The notes beneath the pieces are model-generated. The model saw nothing but the letters and a program-made list of their open reading frames with translations. It did not search any database and was not told the DNA's origin. A stretch of 64,000 nt of DNA from Pseudomonas sp. ANT_H12B. Its GTDB lineage: Bacteria > Pseudomonadota > Gammaproteobacteria > Pseudomonadales > Pseudomonadaceae. This document shows, piece after piece, positions 17,829 through 26,872 of this stretch (its first letter is position 1; the number at the start of each line of letters is the position of its first letter). The position numbers and the translations under genes are program-made. Location: the NCBI RefSeq assembly GCF_008369325.1, contig NZ_VOBI01000020.1, positions 52,353 to 116,352 of the forward strand. The letters run 5' to 3'.

Positions 17829-17855
17829 TGAATAAAGCCCCATTCACTGCTGAAT
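17829..17855 (+). promoter_or_regulatory. Overlapping inverted repeats in the nitrilase-LysR gap
   Basis: TGAAT-N8-ATTCA (17829-17846) overlaps ATTCA-N4-TGAAT (17842-17855), directly before the LysR start. The spacing and T/A ends suit a LysR-type recognition site, probably autoregulatory and activating the nitrilase. Confidence 0.4.
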
Positions 17856-17858
17856 GAT

Positions 17859-18767
17859 ATGAACCAAATGAATATCGCCGCCGTTGATCTCAACTTGCTG
17901 AAAGTCTTCGAAGCCCTGCACGAGGAGTCCAGCGCCAGTCGCGCTGCGTTGCGCTTGGGTGTAACGCAATCGGCGGTCAGTGCGGCGTTGCGCCGGCTGC
18001 GCGAGGTGTATGGCGATCAATTATTCGTGCGTACCGGTCGTGGCCTTGCCCCCACCCTGAAGGCCAACCAGCTCAAACCGGTGGTCAGCGATGCCCTGAA
18101 CAAATGCCGCCAGAGCCTGGCGATGGTCGACCCGGCCGCCAATCATTACGAAGGACGCTCAGTCACTGTAGGCTTGTCGGATGACTTTGAAATCGCCTAC
18201 GGGCGGCGCTTGATCGAGCACATCGCAATCTGCGCGCCGAAGCTGAGGCTGATCTTCCGTCAAACCCACAGCCAGATCGTCGCCCAGGCGTTGATGGAAC
18301 GCAGCATCGATCTGGCGATTACCGCCGGCGGGTTCGCCGAACGGTTGCTCAGCCGTCAGGTGCTGGGTGAAGGAGACTATCTGTGCCTGGTAGATCCGAT
18401 GAGTCTGGCCAAGGGACAGCAGACCCTCAGTCTTGAGGAGTTCGTCGCCCGCGAGCACATTCTGGTCTCATCAGGCGGCTTTATCGGGATCACCGATGAA
18501 GGGTTGGCGGCGCAGGGGTTGAGTCGACGGGTATGTGCCTCGACCACACACTTTGCGGTGTTGCCGCATTTACTCAAGGGCAGTCAGGCCGTGGCGACCA
18601 TTCCGGCGCATGCAGCCCAAAGCATCGGTGCGCTCAGCGGGTTGGCGCTGCTGCCCTGCCCTCTGGCGTTGCCGCGCTACCCGATCGAACTGGGCTGGCG
18701 CACCAGCACGCAGCTCGATCCGGTGGTGTTGAAAGTGCGCGAGGCGATCGTGGCGAGTTTTGCGTGA
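17859..18767 (+). CDS. LysR-family regulator of the nitrilase gene
   Basis: 302 residues. The N-terminal winged helix is classical (DLNLLKVFEALHEESSASRAALRLGVTQSAVSAALRRLRE), followed by a periplasmic-binding-like effector domain. The start may be ATG 17859 or 17868; neither has a ribosome-binding site, as the region is occupied by the inverted repeats. Being divergent from the nitrilase 85 bp away, it is probably the activator of that gene, responding to a nitrile or its product. Confidence 0.85.
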   Translation: MNQMNIAAVDLNLLKVFEALHEESSASRAALRLGVTQSAVSAALRRLREVYGDQLFVRTGRGLAPTLKANQLKPVVSDALNKCRQSLAMVDPAANHYEGRSVTVGLSDDFEIAYGRRLIEHIAICAPKLRLIFRQTHSQIVAQALMERSIDLAITAGGFAERLLSRQVLGEGDYLCLVDPMSLAKGQQTLSLEEFVAREHILVSSGGFIGITDEGLAAQGLSRRVCASTTHFAVLPHLLKGSQAVATIPAHAAQSIGALSGLALLPCPLALPRYPIELGWRTSTQLDPVVLKVREAIVASFA

Positions 18768-18776
18768 AAGCCGGGC

Positions 18777-19028
18777 TTATTTGGCAGCCATCAGCCGATT
18801 GACTTCACTGCGCACCATGTTGGCGAATTCCGGGGGCGACATGCCGTCAAGTTCGGAGCGGACCCACTCGGCCCACTTACCCTTGCGTTTGGCGCGCTCA
18901 CCGAACAAGCGCGCGGCCTCGCCTTTGGACTTGCCGAGGTTGCTTTGCCAGAGATCGAACAGACGGGATTTTTCATCTTCCAGCGCAGCGCGCTCGGTAA
19001 GGGGTTTGTCGGCCAGATTGAAGCTCAT
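18777..19028 (-). CDS. Small conserved hypothetical protein
   Basis: 83 residues, highly charged and predicted helical, with no membrane segment: MSFNLADKPLTERAALEDEK, then a Lys/Arg-rich centre (GERAKRKGKWAEWVRSELDG). I do not recognise a named family. It is convergent with the LysR gene (9-bp gap) and stands alone. Composition and codon use look normal for the chromosome, so it is likely a real core gene of the genus. Confidence 0.65.
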   Translation of the reverse strand: MSFNLADKPLTERAALEDEKSRLFDLWQSNLGKSKGEAARLFGERAKRKGKWAEWVRSELDGMSPPEFANMVRSEVNRLMAAK

Positions 19029-19193
19029 GGGAAATACCTGCTGCGTAAAATAGGCGACATCTTACACTGTAGGAGGAAATGTCCTGCGCTGGATTTTTCG
19101 TCAGGATTGAGCTCGCGCGCGAATCCGCTGCAACTTTTTCGATGACGACGGACTCCATTGTTCACTGTCCATTCACCTGCAAGGAGTACTCAA

Positions 19194-19511
19194 ATGGCCC
19201 GGAAAACCGCCGCCCAAGCCGCCGAAGATCAAATCAAGGATCAGGCCTTCAGCGAACTTCAGGCTCTGATCGAAGAGTCGGAAAAACTGCTCAAGAGCAG
19301 TGCCTCACTGGTCGGTGAGGAAGCGGAGACACTTCGTGGGCAAATCGCCCAGAAACTTCAGCAGGCCCGGGACTCGGTAACCAGTGTTCGTGACCGGACC
19401 AAACCCGCGGTTGAAGCGACTGAAACCTACATCGGTGGTCATCCGTGGCAAACCGTAGCCATCTCTGCCGGTTTCGGCCTGGTAGTGGGTTTGTTGCTCG
19501 GTCGGCGCTAA
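19194..19511 (+). CDS. DUF883 family protein (ElaB/YqjD-like)
   Basis: 105 residues with the ElaB/YqjD layout: a long amphipathic helix (residues 5-70, rich in Ala, Gln and Glu), then the conserved VEATETYIGGHPWQTVAISAG motif and a single C-terminal membrane helix ending in GLLLGRR. Related E. coli proteins sit in the inner membrane and bind ribosomes in stationary phase. ATG 19194 follows an aaggag site by seven bases. A strong terminator follows, so it is monocistronic. Confidence 0.88.
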   Translation: MARKTAAQAAEDQIKDQAFSELQALIEESEKLLKSSASLVGEEAETLRGQIAQKLQQARDSVTSVRDRTKPAVEATETYIGGHPWQTVAISAGFGLVVGLLLGRR

Positions 19512-19522
19512 GCGGCTTCGAT

Positions 19523-19552
19523 AAAAAAGGCGAGCCTTGAGCTCGCCTTTTT
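19523..19552 (+). terminator. Rho-independent terminator after the DUF883 gene
   Basis: aaaaaggcgagc / gctcgccttttt hairpin with a four- to five-base loop and T-run. The A-rich 5' side makes it work in both directions, serving also dpkA on the other strand. Confidence 0.85.
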
Positions 19553-19575
19553 CATGCCTGCATTTTACTGATGCT

Positions 19576-20616
19576 TCAATCCCCTGCCAGCTCCCGCAAA
19601 TCCGCCAGCGTCTGTGGGTCGAGGTGGATGCCGTCAGTATTAGTCTTGGCGCGCTGATGATGACGTCGATCACCCGGCAAACGCTTGAGCCCCACGCCAT
19701 GCATTTGCCGCACCAGTTCCTGACTGCGCTCGGCGAAACTCTGACCGGCAGCCTTGCTCGGATCAATCACGATCAACAGCTGGCCAGTCCACGGCGTTTT
19801 CGCGCCGGGATGGTTGGACCAATCGAACTCGAAAGAAAAATTACCGCCGGTCAACGCCGCCGCCAGCAGCTCTACCATCATCGACAGCGCCGAACCCTTG
19901 TGCCCGCCAAACGGCAGCAATGCGCCGCCCTCGAGTATTGCTTTCGGGTCCTGGGTCGGCTGGCCGAGGCTGTCCACGCCCATGCCAGCCGGCAAGCGTT
20001 CGCCCTTGCGAGCGGCGATCTGCACATCGCCATGGGCAATGGCACTGGTCGCCAGGTCGAAGACAATCGGCTCACCGTCGGCCCGAGGAGCGGCGAAAGC
20101 GATCGGGTTGGTCCCGAACAGCGGACGATCGGCACCGTGCGGCACCACACAGGTCATGCTGTTGACCACGCTCAACGCCACCAGCCCTTCATAGGCAAAT
20201 GGTTCGACATCCGGCCATAACGCTGCGAAATGATGGGAATTACGGATCGCCAGCACCGCGATGCCGGCACTGCGGGCCTTTTCCACCAGCAATGCACGGG
20301 CCGCCGCGAGGGCCGGTTGGGCAAAACCACCGCCGGCATCGACACGGACAAAGCCCGAGGCCACATCTTCGACCACCGGCACGGCCTGGCCATTGACCCA
20401 GCCGCTCTTGAGCGTCGACACGTAACCGGGGATACGGAATACACCGTGGCTGTGAGCGCCGTCGCGCTCGGCGCCAGCGCAGTTTTCGGCCAGGACCCGA
20501 GCGACTTCGGCCGAGGTGCCATGACGCAGGAATATCTTCTCAAGCAATGCCGTCAGCTCGTCGAGGGACAGGTTTTGCGAGACAGCAGTAGACACATGAT
20601 CGTGTGGCGCAGACAT
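19576..20616 (-). CDS. dpkA: Delta1-piperideine-2-carboxylate / Delta1-pyrroline-2-carboxylate reductase
   Basis: 346 residues from ATG 20616 (an upstream extension to 20676 is not supported). It belongs to the type-2 malate/L-lactate dehydrogenase family, with the signature AIRNSHHFAALWPDVEPFA and the catalytic region GAERDGAHSHGVFRIPGY. The many identical blocks to Pseudomonas DpkA (for example VVNSMTCVVPHG and ILEGGALLPFGGHKGSALSMMVELLAAALTGG in pieces) support the name. DpkA reduces cyclic imino acids with NADPH to L-pipecolate or L-proline, in D-lysine and D-proline catabolism. It is divergent from the large toxin-like gene. Confidence 0.87.
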   Translation of the reverse strand: MSAPHDHVSTAVSQNLSLDELTALLEKIFLRHGTSAEVARVLAENCAGAERDGAHSHGVFRIPGYVSTLKSGWVNGQAVPVVEDVASGFVRVDAGGGFAQPALAAARALLVEKARSAGIAVLAIRNSHHFAALWPDVEPFAYEGLVALSVVNSMTCVVPHGADRPLFGTNPIAFAAPRADGEPIVFDLATSAIAHGDVQIAARKGERLPAGMGVDSLGQPTQDPKAILEGGALLPFGGHKGSALSMMVELLAAALTGGNFSFEFDWSNHPGAKTPWTGQLLIVIDPSKAAGQSFAERSQELVRQMHGVGLKRLPGDRRHHQRAKTNTDGIHLDPQTLADLRELAGD

Positions 20617-20835
20617 CTGAAGCTCCAGACTAATTATTGGAGGGGGCAACAGCGTACGAAGACGAACGATTAACAACGCGCCACGAGTGACCTGTCAACC
20701 TTTCGATGGTGCCTGCATGCACGAATACTGACAGCTCGTGCTTTAACTATTTACCACCACCGGTACAACGTCGGCTTTTAGTCTCGAACATCCAACCACA
20801 AGCGCACACCGTTGCGCCCTGAACGAGACTCGACG

Positions 20836-23800
20836 ATGTCCAAATCTCCTGTTCCATTGTTTTTCCCCGAGGTCCTCCAGTTCCCCGGACTGTGGAACGA
20901 CCTTGGCAAAACCCACGGACTCACGCAAAGGGACTTCGAGTGGTTCAGTCATCTGGAACTGGCCAGCCAAACCTTGCGCGGCCAACAGAGTCCGCCGATG
21001 CTCGCCGAAAAAATCCTGGTCAGCGCAGACAACCTTGAGCCGATCCCCTTGGCCGGCAGCTTCGTACTCAGTGCGCCCCCCGATGACCACGGGGAAATTC
21101 TCTATACGCCGTACGGCGGCATAAAAAAGTTCGACAGCCGCTCAGCCCTTTCCGAGCAACTGAAAAGGCAACTGAATAGCGCAACCGAGGACGACGACCT
21201 GCTGGCCTTCATGGCGTTGGCTCAGCGTAAAACGCTGGTTGCGGCCACCAGCGTTCAGGTGGCCTTCGAGGTCATTGAGGGCGATGTGTTCGAAGACCAG
21301 AGCGCGGTCATCACCCATAATCAGCACATCAACAATCAGGCGATGCTCGACGAATTGCTCAAGCTGCCGACGCTCACTTCGCTACTCAATAAGGCGCTAG
21401 GCGAGGCGCTGTCGCCGGTCTTTGCGGGGCTGGATCAAAGCCAGACCCAGGCCAATGTTTTCTCCGGGCAGCGCTGGGCCAACTCCATTTCCCTGAGTGA
21501 TGCCGTGCTGCTGCACTACCGTCATCGGCGCTGGCCAATCGGGCAACGCCTTGAGTTTTCCAACCCAAAGAAAAATCCTGTCGACACCGACCAACAAGAC
21601 TGGGAAAACGCAGTAATCGCCGTGTCCGGAAAACTCGCCAGTCTGCTGAGCGCGCAACTGCAAAGCTACTGGAACACGGCGAGTACCGATGGAGCCTCAC
21701 GTCGCGATTTTTTCAGCCGGGCCATCCGTGAATTGGCACGAGCCGATCTGTTGCTCAAGCGCGAGGCCGACATCATCAGCGCGCAGCAAAGCCAGGCTTT
21801 GCACCAACTGATCGAGCCTCCGGTAAGCGGGGTCCGGCCGGTCACGGTCGAGACTGTGCGGCTTTGGGAACACGAGGCCAACTATGTCGAGCTGGCGGGC
21901 TCTCTGATGATCAATCATGCCAATGCCTTTCTCTACACCCCCACTCTGGGGTTACAGGTATTGAAGGACTATCCGGACCTGAAACAGACCTTGCTCAGTA
22001 AATTCAGCGCGGCCAGTCACGAGGATGAGCTTTACGGCCTGCTGAGCCTGGAGGAGCGTAACCGCTTCATCGGTTTCGATCAGCCGCATGTCACCGGTGT
22101 AGTGATTTCTGGTTCGATATTCAAAACGCTGTTCGAGTCGATCATCTTCAAACAACTGCAAAACATGGATCACGCCCTTCAGGTTTTCTGTCACAGCGAT
22201 GGTGCCGTCGACATCCATGCGTTATTCGACAAGGCGCTGGATATACGCACCATGATCAGCGAACCCTTGTTGTCGCTGGATGCCCATGGACGCTGGAGTA
22301 CGAGGCCGGTACTGACTGGCAAACAAAAGCCTTCCATCGTGCGGGCCGATACCGCTGCGGCGTTTGTGAAAACCTTCGGCGATGTCGAATCGCTGATCAG
22401 CGCCGACTTCGCTGCGCAACCTGTCGCCTCGCTGGCACTGCAACGGGTCTATCTGGAGAAGATGAAACCGCAACTGGCTCATGCGCTTTCCGTCGGGATA
22501 CGCGGGGAAGCCAGCCTGCGGGTGCTCGACGCAACGTTGCGGAACGCCGAACAGGCCATTATCGATACGGTGTTCAACCCGGATAAAGCGGATCGTAAAA
22601 GCCGTCTCGCACTCAACGGTTTCCGGCCTGACGCTTATTCGCTGATCCTTGAGTGTTCCGGCCAAAGGGATGTACTGCCCTTGGCCAATTGCGTGTTGTT
22701 GACCGAGCGCGGCGGAATCGACACCCGGAATTCGGGGCGCGCAATTCTGTGGACGCCCGCAGCGGGGCTGGAAGTCTTTGATTCGGTCAACACTGCAAAA
22801 CTTGAAGTGAACCGGCGTCTTCTCGATCCCCGCAAACGCCTGGCACTGCTGGAAAACCTTACCCCTGCCCAACGCAAATTCCACCAGCGCTACTCGCTCA
22901 ACTCGTTGCGACTGATTGAAGGCAACGTCTTGCAATATCTTTCGCAATCGTCCATCGAGCACTTTCTGGCAGCCTGCGAGCGCGTACGTTCACTGGACCT
23001 TACGGATGCAAAAAAGTACAAAGCGCTCAATGAGCTGACGAAGACGGCCATCGACACCAACTTGCGCAGAGCCACACTGATTTCAAAGGCGATCATGCAA
23101 CAGCAGACCTTACCGGCCTGGCTTGGCATGGCCCCGGTTGAGGATCAGCAGTTGCACATCGAATTGCTGGAGCAATACCGCAACGTCGTCACCGACGACA
23201 AAGACTACCTGCACGGGATACAAACGCTGTCGTCCTACGTACATGACCGATTGGCGTCATTGCTCGGCAGCCGGTTTCCCGAGGCGCGGCTTGACCCGGA
23301 CCACATCGAAATCATCCCCAACCTGGCCCTGGCCGGACCGTCTCGAACCCTGACCGAGTTCGCCCTGAACCACATCAACATTGCTCAAGGCACCGGGTTC
23401 AAGATTGCTTCGTCCACCACACAAACGCTTCCTGATCGTCTGGACCAACAGGCCGTCCAGCAGCTTTTACAATCGCTGAACATCCAGCGTGATTACGCAA
23501 AGTTGGTGACGGATACATTAACCGGTGGCGAAGCTTCCATTCGCAAGCTGCGTTTTGTCCAGCAACTGCCGTGGCAACTGCTGCAACACGCTCATGCCCT
23601 GAAGCTGCAGCAACGGCTTTCCGCCAGCGCGTTCGACCTGATCTGGCAACTGCTCGACATGCCGGACGCCATCGCCCGGGCTGCCGTGCAAGGCGCTCAT
23701 GCCATCCTCCGCCCGCTGGAATTGATCAAGACAGCCGGTGCCGCAGCGGTAAAAGCCCTGGGGCTTTATCTCATCGGCCCTGGCACCGGGCATGAAGGCC

Positions 23801-25620
23801 CGCAAATCCTGTATGCGCCCTATCACGCAGGCTCTGTGTTCACGGAGTTCGAGAATGAGGCCAGTGTTGTCACCGCAATGAATACGCCGGGGGCACTCCA
23901 GGATCTGATTATTCGTCGCCTGCCCGGCAATCAGCAGGCCTCGTTCAGCAACCTGTTCAAGATCACCCTCGGACAAGAGAGCGAAATCACCCTCGCCTCC
24001 TCCTCCATCGGTGGCAACCTGCTTGCTCAATTGTTCAGAGACAACACCCGCCTGCTAACGCAAATGCTCGGCAGTCAGGCGCAAATCACCGGCCTGCCGG
24101 ACTGGGAGGCTGCCAAGAATCTGTTCAGCTCCGGAATCAAGCTGATTTCGGGCCTGCTGCCGGGCAAACTCGCCTATGTGCGTTTTTTGTGGCAGAGCTA
24201 CCTGGATTTCAAAGACTCCGCCGAGGCACTGCAGGATCACCACTGGACACGGGCCTTGCAGGCTTTTATTGCCGGCGCTGCGCAGATGGTGACGATGGGA
24301 CAGTTGTCGCTGGAAGCCTCGGTCGGCACTGCGCAGGCGACTGCCGAAACGGCACCGGTCGCAAGCCCCATCGTCGAGCCAAAATGGTCAGACGTAAAGC
24401 CGACGGCGCCGTCACGCACACTGTTGCAACCCTTCGAAGCACCGACCGTGGAATTGAAGGATCTGGCAAAGGATCCGGTCGATGGCATTTACGTTGATTC
24501 AGTCAGCAAAAAACAGTACGCCCCCGTTGCCGGGAAGGTCTACCCCGTCGCAAAACCCGGTGCTGTCTGGCAAATCCTCAATGAGAAAGAGAACGGGCCG
24601 TCTCTGCTGAAAACTCCGACCCGGCAGATGGTGCTCGACCCGGATGTGCACACGGTCCACTACGGCAAAGCCCTGTCGAAAATGCACAATCAATATGTTT
24701 CTAATCTCTCGGTCAGAGGGATTCTGAACATCGAAGCGCGGGGAATGGAAGACATTCGGATAAAACACCCGGAAAAAGCACGCATAATTCATCAAGCCAT
24801 AGACTTGGCTCGCTACTACGCCTTCAACAGTCTGCATAACATGGCTCAGCTCAGACACTTGGTTTCCGGTACGCGACTCGATACATTCCTCAAAGCTTTT
24901 TTTGATGCAAGCATCATCGACACCAGCATTCTCGACAAAATCAAAAATGTCATCGTTCCCATTTGCAAAGCACTAGTGGATCCAAACGAGGATTTCATGA
25001 GCACCGAACGCTTTGTAGTCGGTTCAAACAAACACGGGTGCGAGGATGCGATCGCTTTTGTTGTGCGGGGAGACTTAAAGAAGAATGTGCATTTCACGGA
25101 AAAGTTTTTCGATCAGCAACTCGATTTGTATAAGTTCTGCTTGAAAGAGCCGTTCGATATCGATAGCCATGCGCAGGCTGCCACTCTGATTCACGAGTTC
25201 TCCCACCTTTATTCAGAAACTGTGGATATCGCAACGCTAGAGTCAAGGCGCCCGTTCAGCGATCTTGTTACGTCGATACCCGTTTGGGGCACGACGCTGA
25301 AACAGGTTCAGTTGGACTTCCAGCGACAGGCACTGTCCCTGGCAACGCCAAGGGAACAACTGTTTACACGTTGGAACAGTGAACTGGACTCATGGGACGA
25401 TCTGGACGATTTTGGGGGGTTAGATCATGTGGGTAAGGAAATTTTGAAAGTGACGGGTTGCGCAACGTTGGATGAGGCTCGCAACGCCTTCCTGAATCCA
25501 CAGAACGTAAACTTGCGAATCGACACCATTTTGCGCAATGCCGACTCGATCGCATTTCTGATTTGCGAAATGGGACGGCAACTGGACCCGGTGCCTGGTG
25601 CATCCACCTCACAACCCTGA
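20836..25620 (+). CDS. Giant dermonecrotic-toxin-like (DUF6543) protein with M35-like metallopeptidase C terminus
   Basis: 1594 residues from ATG 20836 (MSKSPVPLFFPEVLQFPGLW), with no signal peptide. It resembles the large Pseudomonas proteins annotated as dermonecrotic toxin-domain (DUF6543). I see a module repeated four times, each opening with a LYTPxxG-like box: LYTPYGG (residue 89), LYTPTLG (366), LWTPAAG (638), LYAPYHA (992). A hydrophobic Ala/Gly-rich stretch follows at about 965-1200. The C-terminal about 250 residues carry LIHEFSHLYSETVD, a zinc-protease HExxH (H1453, E1454, H1457) with an Asp 11 residues after the first His. Near the end is NADSIAF (N1568), the ending typical of M35 aspzincin peptidases. 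Hence it is probably a delivered cytotoxin with a protease tip. No immunity gene follows: a terminator comes directly after the stop. The delivery route is unknown. Confidence 0.75.
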   Translation: MSKSPVPLFFPEVLQFPGLWNDLGKTHGLTQRDFEWFSHLELASQTLRGQQSPPMLAEKILVSADNLEPIPLAGSFVLSAPPDDHGEILYTPYGGIKKFDSRSALSEQLKRQLNSATEDDDLLAFMALAQRKTLVAATSVQVAFEVIEGDVFEDQSAVITHNQHINNQAMLDELLKLPTLTSLLNKALGEALSPVFAGLDQSQTQANVFSGQRWANSISLSDAVLLHYRHRRWPIGQRLEFSNPKKNPVDTDQQDWENAVIAVSGKLASLLSAQLQSYWNTASTDGASRRDFFSRAIRELARADLLLKREADIISAQQSQALHQLIEPPVSGVRPVTVETVRLWEHEANYVELAGSLMINHANAFLYTPTLGLQVLKDYPDLKQTLLSKFSAASHEDELYGLLSLEERNRFIGFDQPHVTGVVISGSIFKTLFESIIFKQLQNMDHALQVFCHSDGAVDIHALFDKALDIRTMISEPLLSLDAHGRWSTRPVLTGKQKPSIVRADTAAAFVKTFGDVESLISADFAAQPVASLALQRVYLEKMKPQLAHALSVGIRGEASLRVLDATLRNAEQAIIDTVFNPDKADRKSRLALNGFRPDAYSLILECSGQRDVLPLANCVLLTERGGIDTRNSGRAILWTPAAGLEVFDSVNTAKLEVNRRLLDPRKRLALLENLTPAQRKFHQRYSLNSLRLIEGNVLQYLSQSSIEHFLAACERVRSLDLTDAKKYKALNELTKTAIDTNLRRATLISKAIMQQQTLPAWLGMAPVEDQQLHIELLEQYRNVVTDDKDYLHGIQTLSSYVHDRLASLLGSRFPEARLDPDHIEIIPNLALAGPSRTLTEFALNHINIAQGTGFKIASSTTQTLPDRLDQQAVQQLLQSLNIQRDYAKLVTDTLTGGEASIRKLRFVQQLPWQLLQHAHALKLQQRLSASAFDLIWQLLDMPDAIARAAVQGAHAILRPLELIKTAGAAAVKALGLYLIGPGTGHEGPQILYAPYHAGSVFTEFENEASVVTAMNTPGALQDLIIRRLPGNQQASFSNLFKITLGQESEITLASSSIGGNLLAQLFRDNTRLLTQMLGSQAQITGLPDWEAAKNLFSSGIKLISGLLPGKLAYVRFLWQSYLDFKDSAEALQDHHWTRALQAFIAGAAQMVTMGQLSLEASVGTAQATAETAPVASPIVEPKWSDVKPTAPSRTLLQPFEAPTVELKDLAKDPVDGIYVDSVSKKQYAPVAGKVYPVAKPGAVWQILNEKENGPSLLKTPTRQMVLDPDVHTVHYGKALSKMHNQYVSNLSVRGILNIEARGMEDIRIKHPEKARIIHQAIDLARYYAFNSLHNMAQLRHLVSGTRLDTFLKAFFDASIIDTSILDKIKNVIVPICKALVDPNEDFMSTERFVVGSNKHGCEDAIAFVVRGDLKKNVHFTEKFFDQQLDLYKFCLKEPFDIDSHAQAATLIHEFSHLYSETVDIATLESRRPFSDLVTSIPVWGTTLKQVQLDFQRQALSLATPREQLFTRWNSELDSWDDLDDFGGLDHVGKEILKVTGCATLDEARNAFLNPQNVNLRIDTILRNADSIAFLICEMGRQLDPVPGASTSQP

Positions 25621-25632
25621 ACCCCATGACAT

Positions 25633-25668
25633 TGCGCAGACCCTGTGATCTGCGCATCACCTTTTTTT
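25633..25668 (+). terminator. Terminator after the toxin-like gene
   Basis: Hairpin TGCGCAG / CTGCGCA (7-bp stem, 10-base loop) followed four bases later by a run of eight Ts, 13 bases after the stop codon. Confidence 0.75.
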
Positions 25669-25815
25669 CACCCCCGTTTATGCAAACTGCCGGACAACAT
25701 TCTGTCTTTGCGGGCCTCTCAGTAAAAATATGCGCACTTTGATGGGTAATTGCCATGACGGCTGTTCTCGCAGACTTCCCCTCAAGGTTAGAATGCAGGA
25801 AATCAGGATGAGTCA

Positions 25816-26817
25816 ATGACCGACAATTCTCTCTCGCAAGCCCAATATGACGCGATCACCGATGCCGCTGCGCACTGGTGCATGCGCATGCACGCCATTG
25901 ACTGCACTGCGCAAGAGCGGTTGGAGTTTGAACAATGGCATGACGCTCATCCGCTTCATGCGTTCGAGTACGAGGCCATGCTGGATATCTGGGAGGTTGC
26001 GGGGGATCTGCCACGTCCCGAAGCCGTCGTGCCGGTTACTCACCTCAAGACTCAAACACATTGGCGCACGTTCGGCATCGCTGCCGCCGTGTGCGCCCTG
26101 GCGTTGCCGCTGGCGGCCTATAGCGGCTGGAACCTGGGCTGGTTGCCCAATTCGTATCAACACTACGAGGCAACCGACAATGTCCGCCACGTCACTCTGG
26201 GTGATGGCAGCCAGGTGGAACTGAACCTGGGCAGTGAGCTGACGTTCAGTAACTACAAAGACCAGCGTCGGGTGACGCTCGAAAAAGGCGAAGCTTTTTT
26301 CAGCGTCAGCCACGACACTCGCCACCCGTTCGTCGTCAAGGCGGCAGAAGGCAGGATTCGGGTCACCGGGACCAAATTCAACGTCTGGATGTATGAAGAT
26401 CAAGTCAGAGTGAACCTGATTGAAGGCTCGGTGCTGGTGAGCAGCAATGATGACCTTGCAGGTGATGGTTTGAGACTCGGGCCCGCGATGCAGGCAAGCT
26501 ACGGCCACGGCGACTACATTCCCCGAATCAGTCAGGCTTATGACAATGACAACTCATTGGCCTGGCTCAACGGCAAACTGGTGCTCGATGATCTGGCGCT
26601 GGCCGATGCGCTGCCATTGATCAATCGATACTTGAACAAACCGCTGATGGTCGCTGACAACAACACCGGAGCGATCCGCATCGGTGGCATCTACAACATC
26701 AAAGAGCTCAATAGCTTGGTGGCGTCCCTGCCCAAGGTGCTGCCGGTCTACCTGACCCGCAACAAGGACGGCAATCCGGTCCTCAACTCCATTCCGCAAC
26801 AAGCCCCGAAAAGCTGA
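25816..26817 (+). CDS. FecR-family anti-sigma regulator (FpvR-like)
   Basis: 333 residues with the FecR plan: a cytosolic N-terminal domain with AAHWCMRMHAIDCTAQERLEFEQW, one membrane helix at about residues 78-100 (FGIAAAVCALALPLAAYSGW), and a periplasmic FecR domain (GSQVELNLGSELTFSNYKDQ; FFSVSHDTRHPFVVKAAEGRI; NVWMYEDQVRVNLIEGSVLV). Such proteins hold an ECF sigma factor until a TonB receptor signals siderophore binding. No sigma factor or receptor gene is adjacent. The neighbour is pvdQ, and in P. aeruginosa fpvR lies in the same gene group as pvdQ and controls PvdS and FpvI. FpvR is therefore a plausible identity, not proven. Confidence 0.85.
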   Translation: MTDNSLSQAQYDAITDAAAHWCMRMHAIDCTAQERLEFEQWHDAHPLHAFEYEAMLDIWEVAGDLPRPEAVVPVTHLKTQTHWRTFGIAAAVCALALPLAAYSGWNLGWLPNSYQHYEATDNVRHVTLGDGSQVELNLGSELTFSNYKDQRRVTLEKGEAFFSVSHDTRHPFVVKAAEGRIRVTGTKFNVWMYEDQVRVNLIEGSVLVSSNDDLAGDGLRLGPAMQASYGHGDYIPRISQAYDNDNSLAWLNGKLVLDDLALADALPLINRYLNKPLMVADNNTGAIRIGGIYNIKELNSLVASLPKVLPVYLTRNKDGNPVLNSIPQQAPKS

Positions 26818-26847
26818 AGGCCGCGCCCCTTGCGGGGAGCGGCCTTC
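26816..26847. terminator. Terminator between convergent fecR and pvdQ
   Basis: gaaggccg / cggccttc stem of 8 bp with a GC-rich inner hairpin (gcccctt gcgggg), overlapping the fecR stop codon; suitable for both converging genes. Confidence 0.75.
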
Positions 26848-26872
26848 ATTCTTGTTACAAGCGCCAGTCGCG

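Noticed and set aside
20692..20734. CTGTCA and TGACAG half-sites before the toxin-like gene as a third copy of the operator
   Set aside because: They are 31 bp apart rather than 4, and flanks do not match the two good sites; chance is likely.
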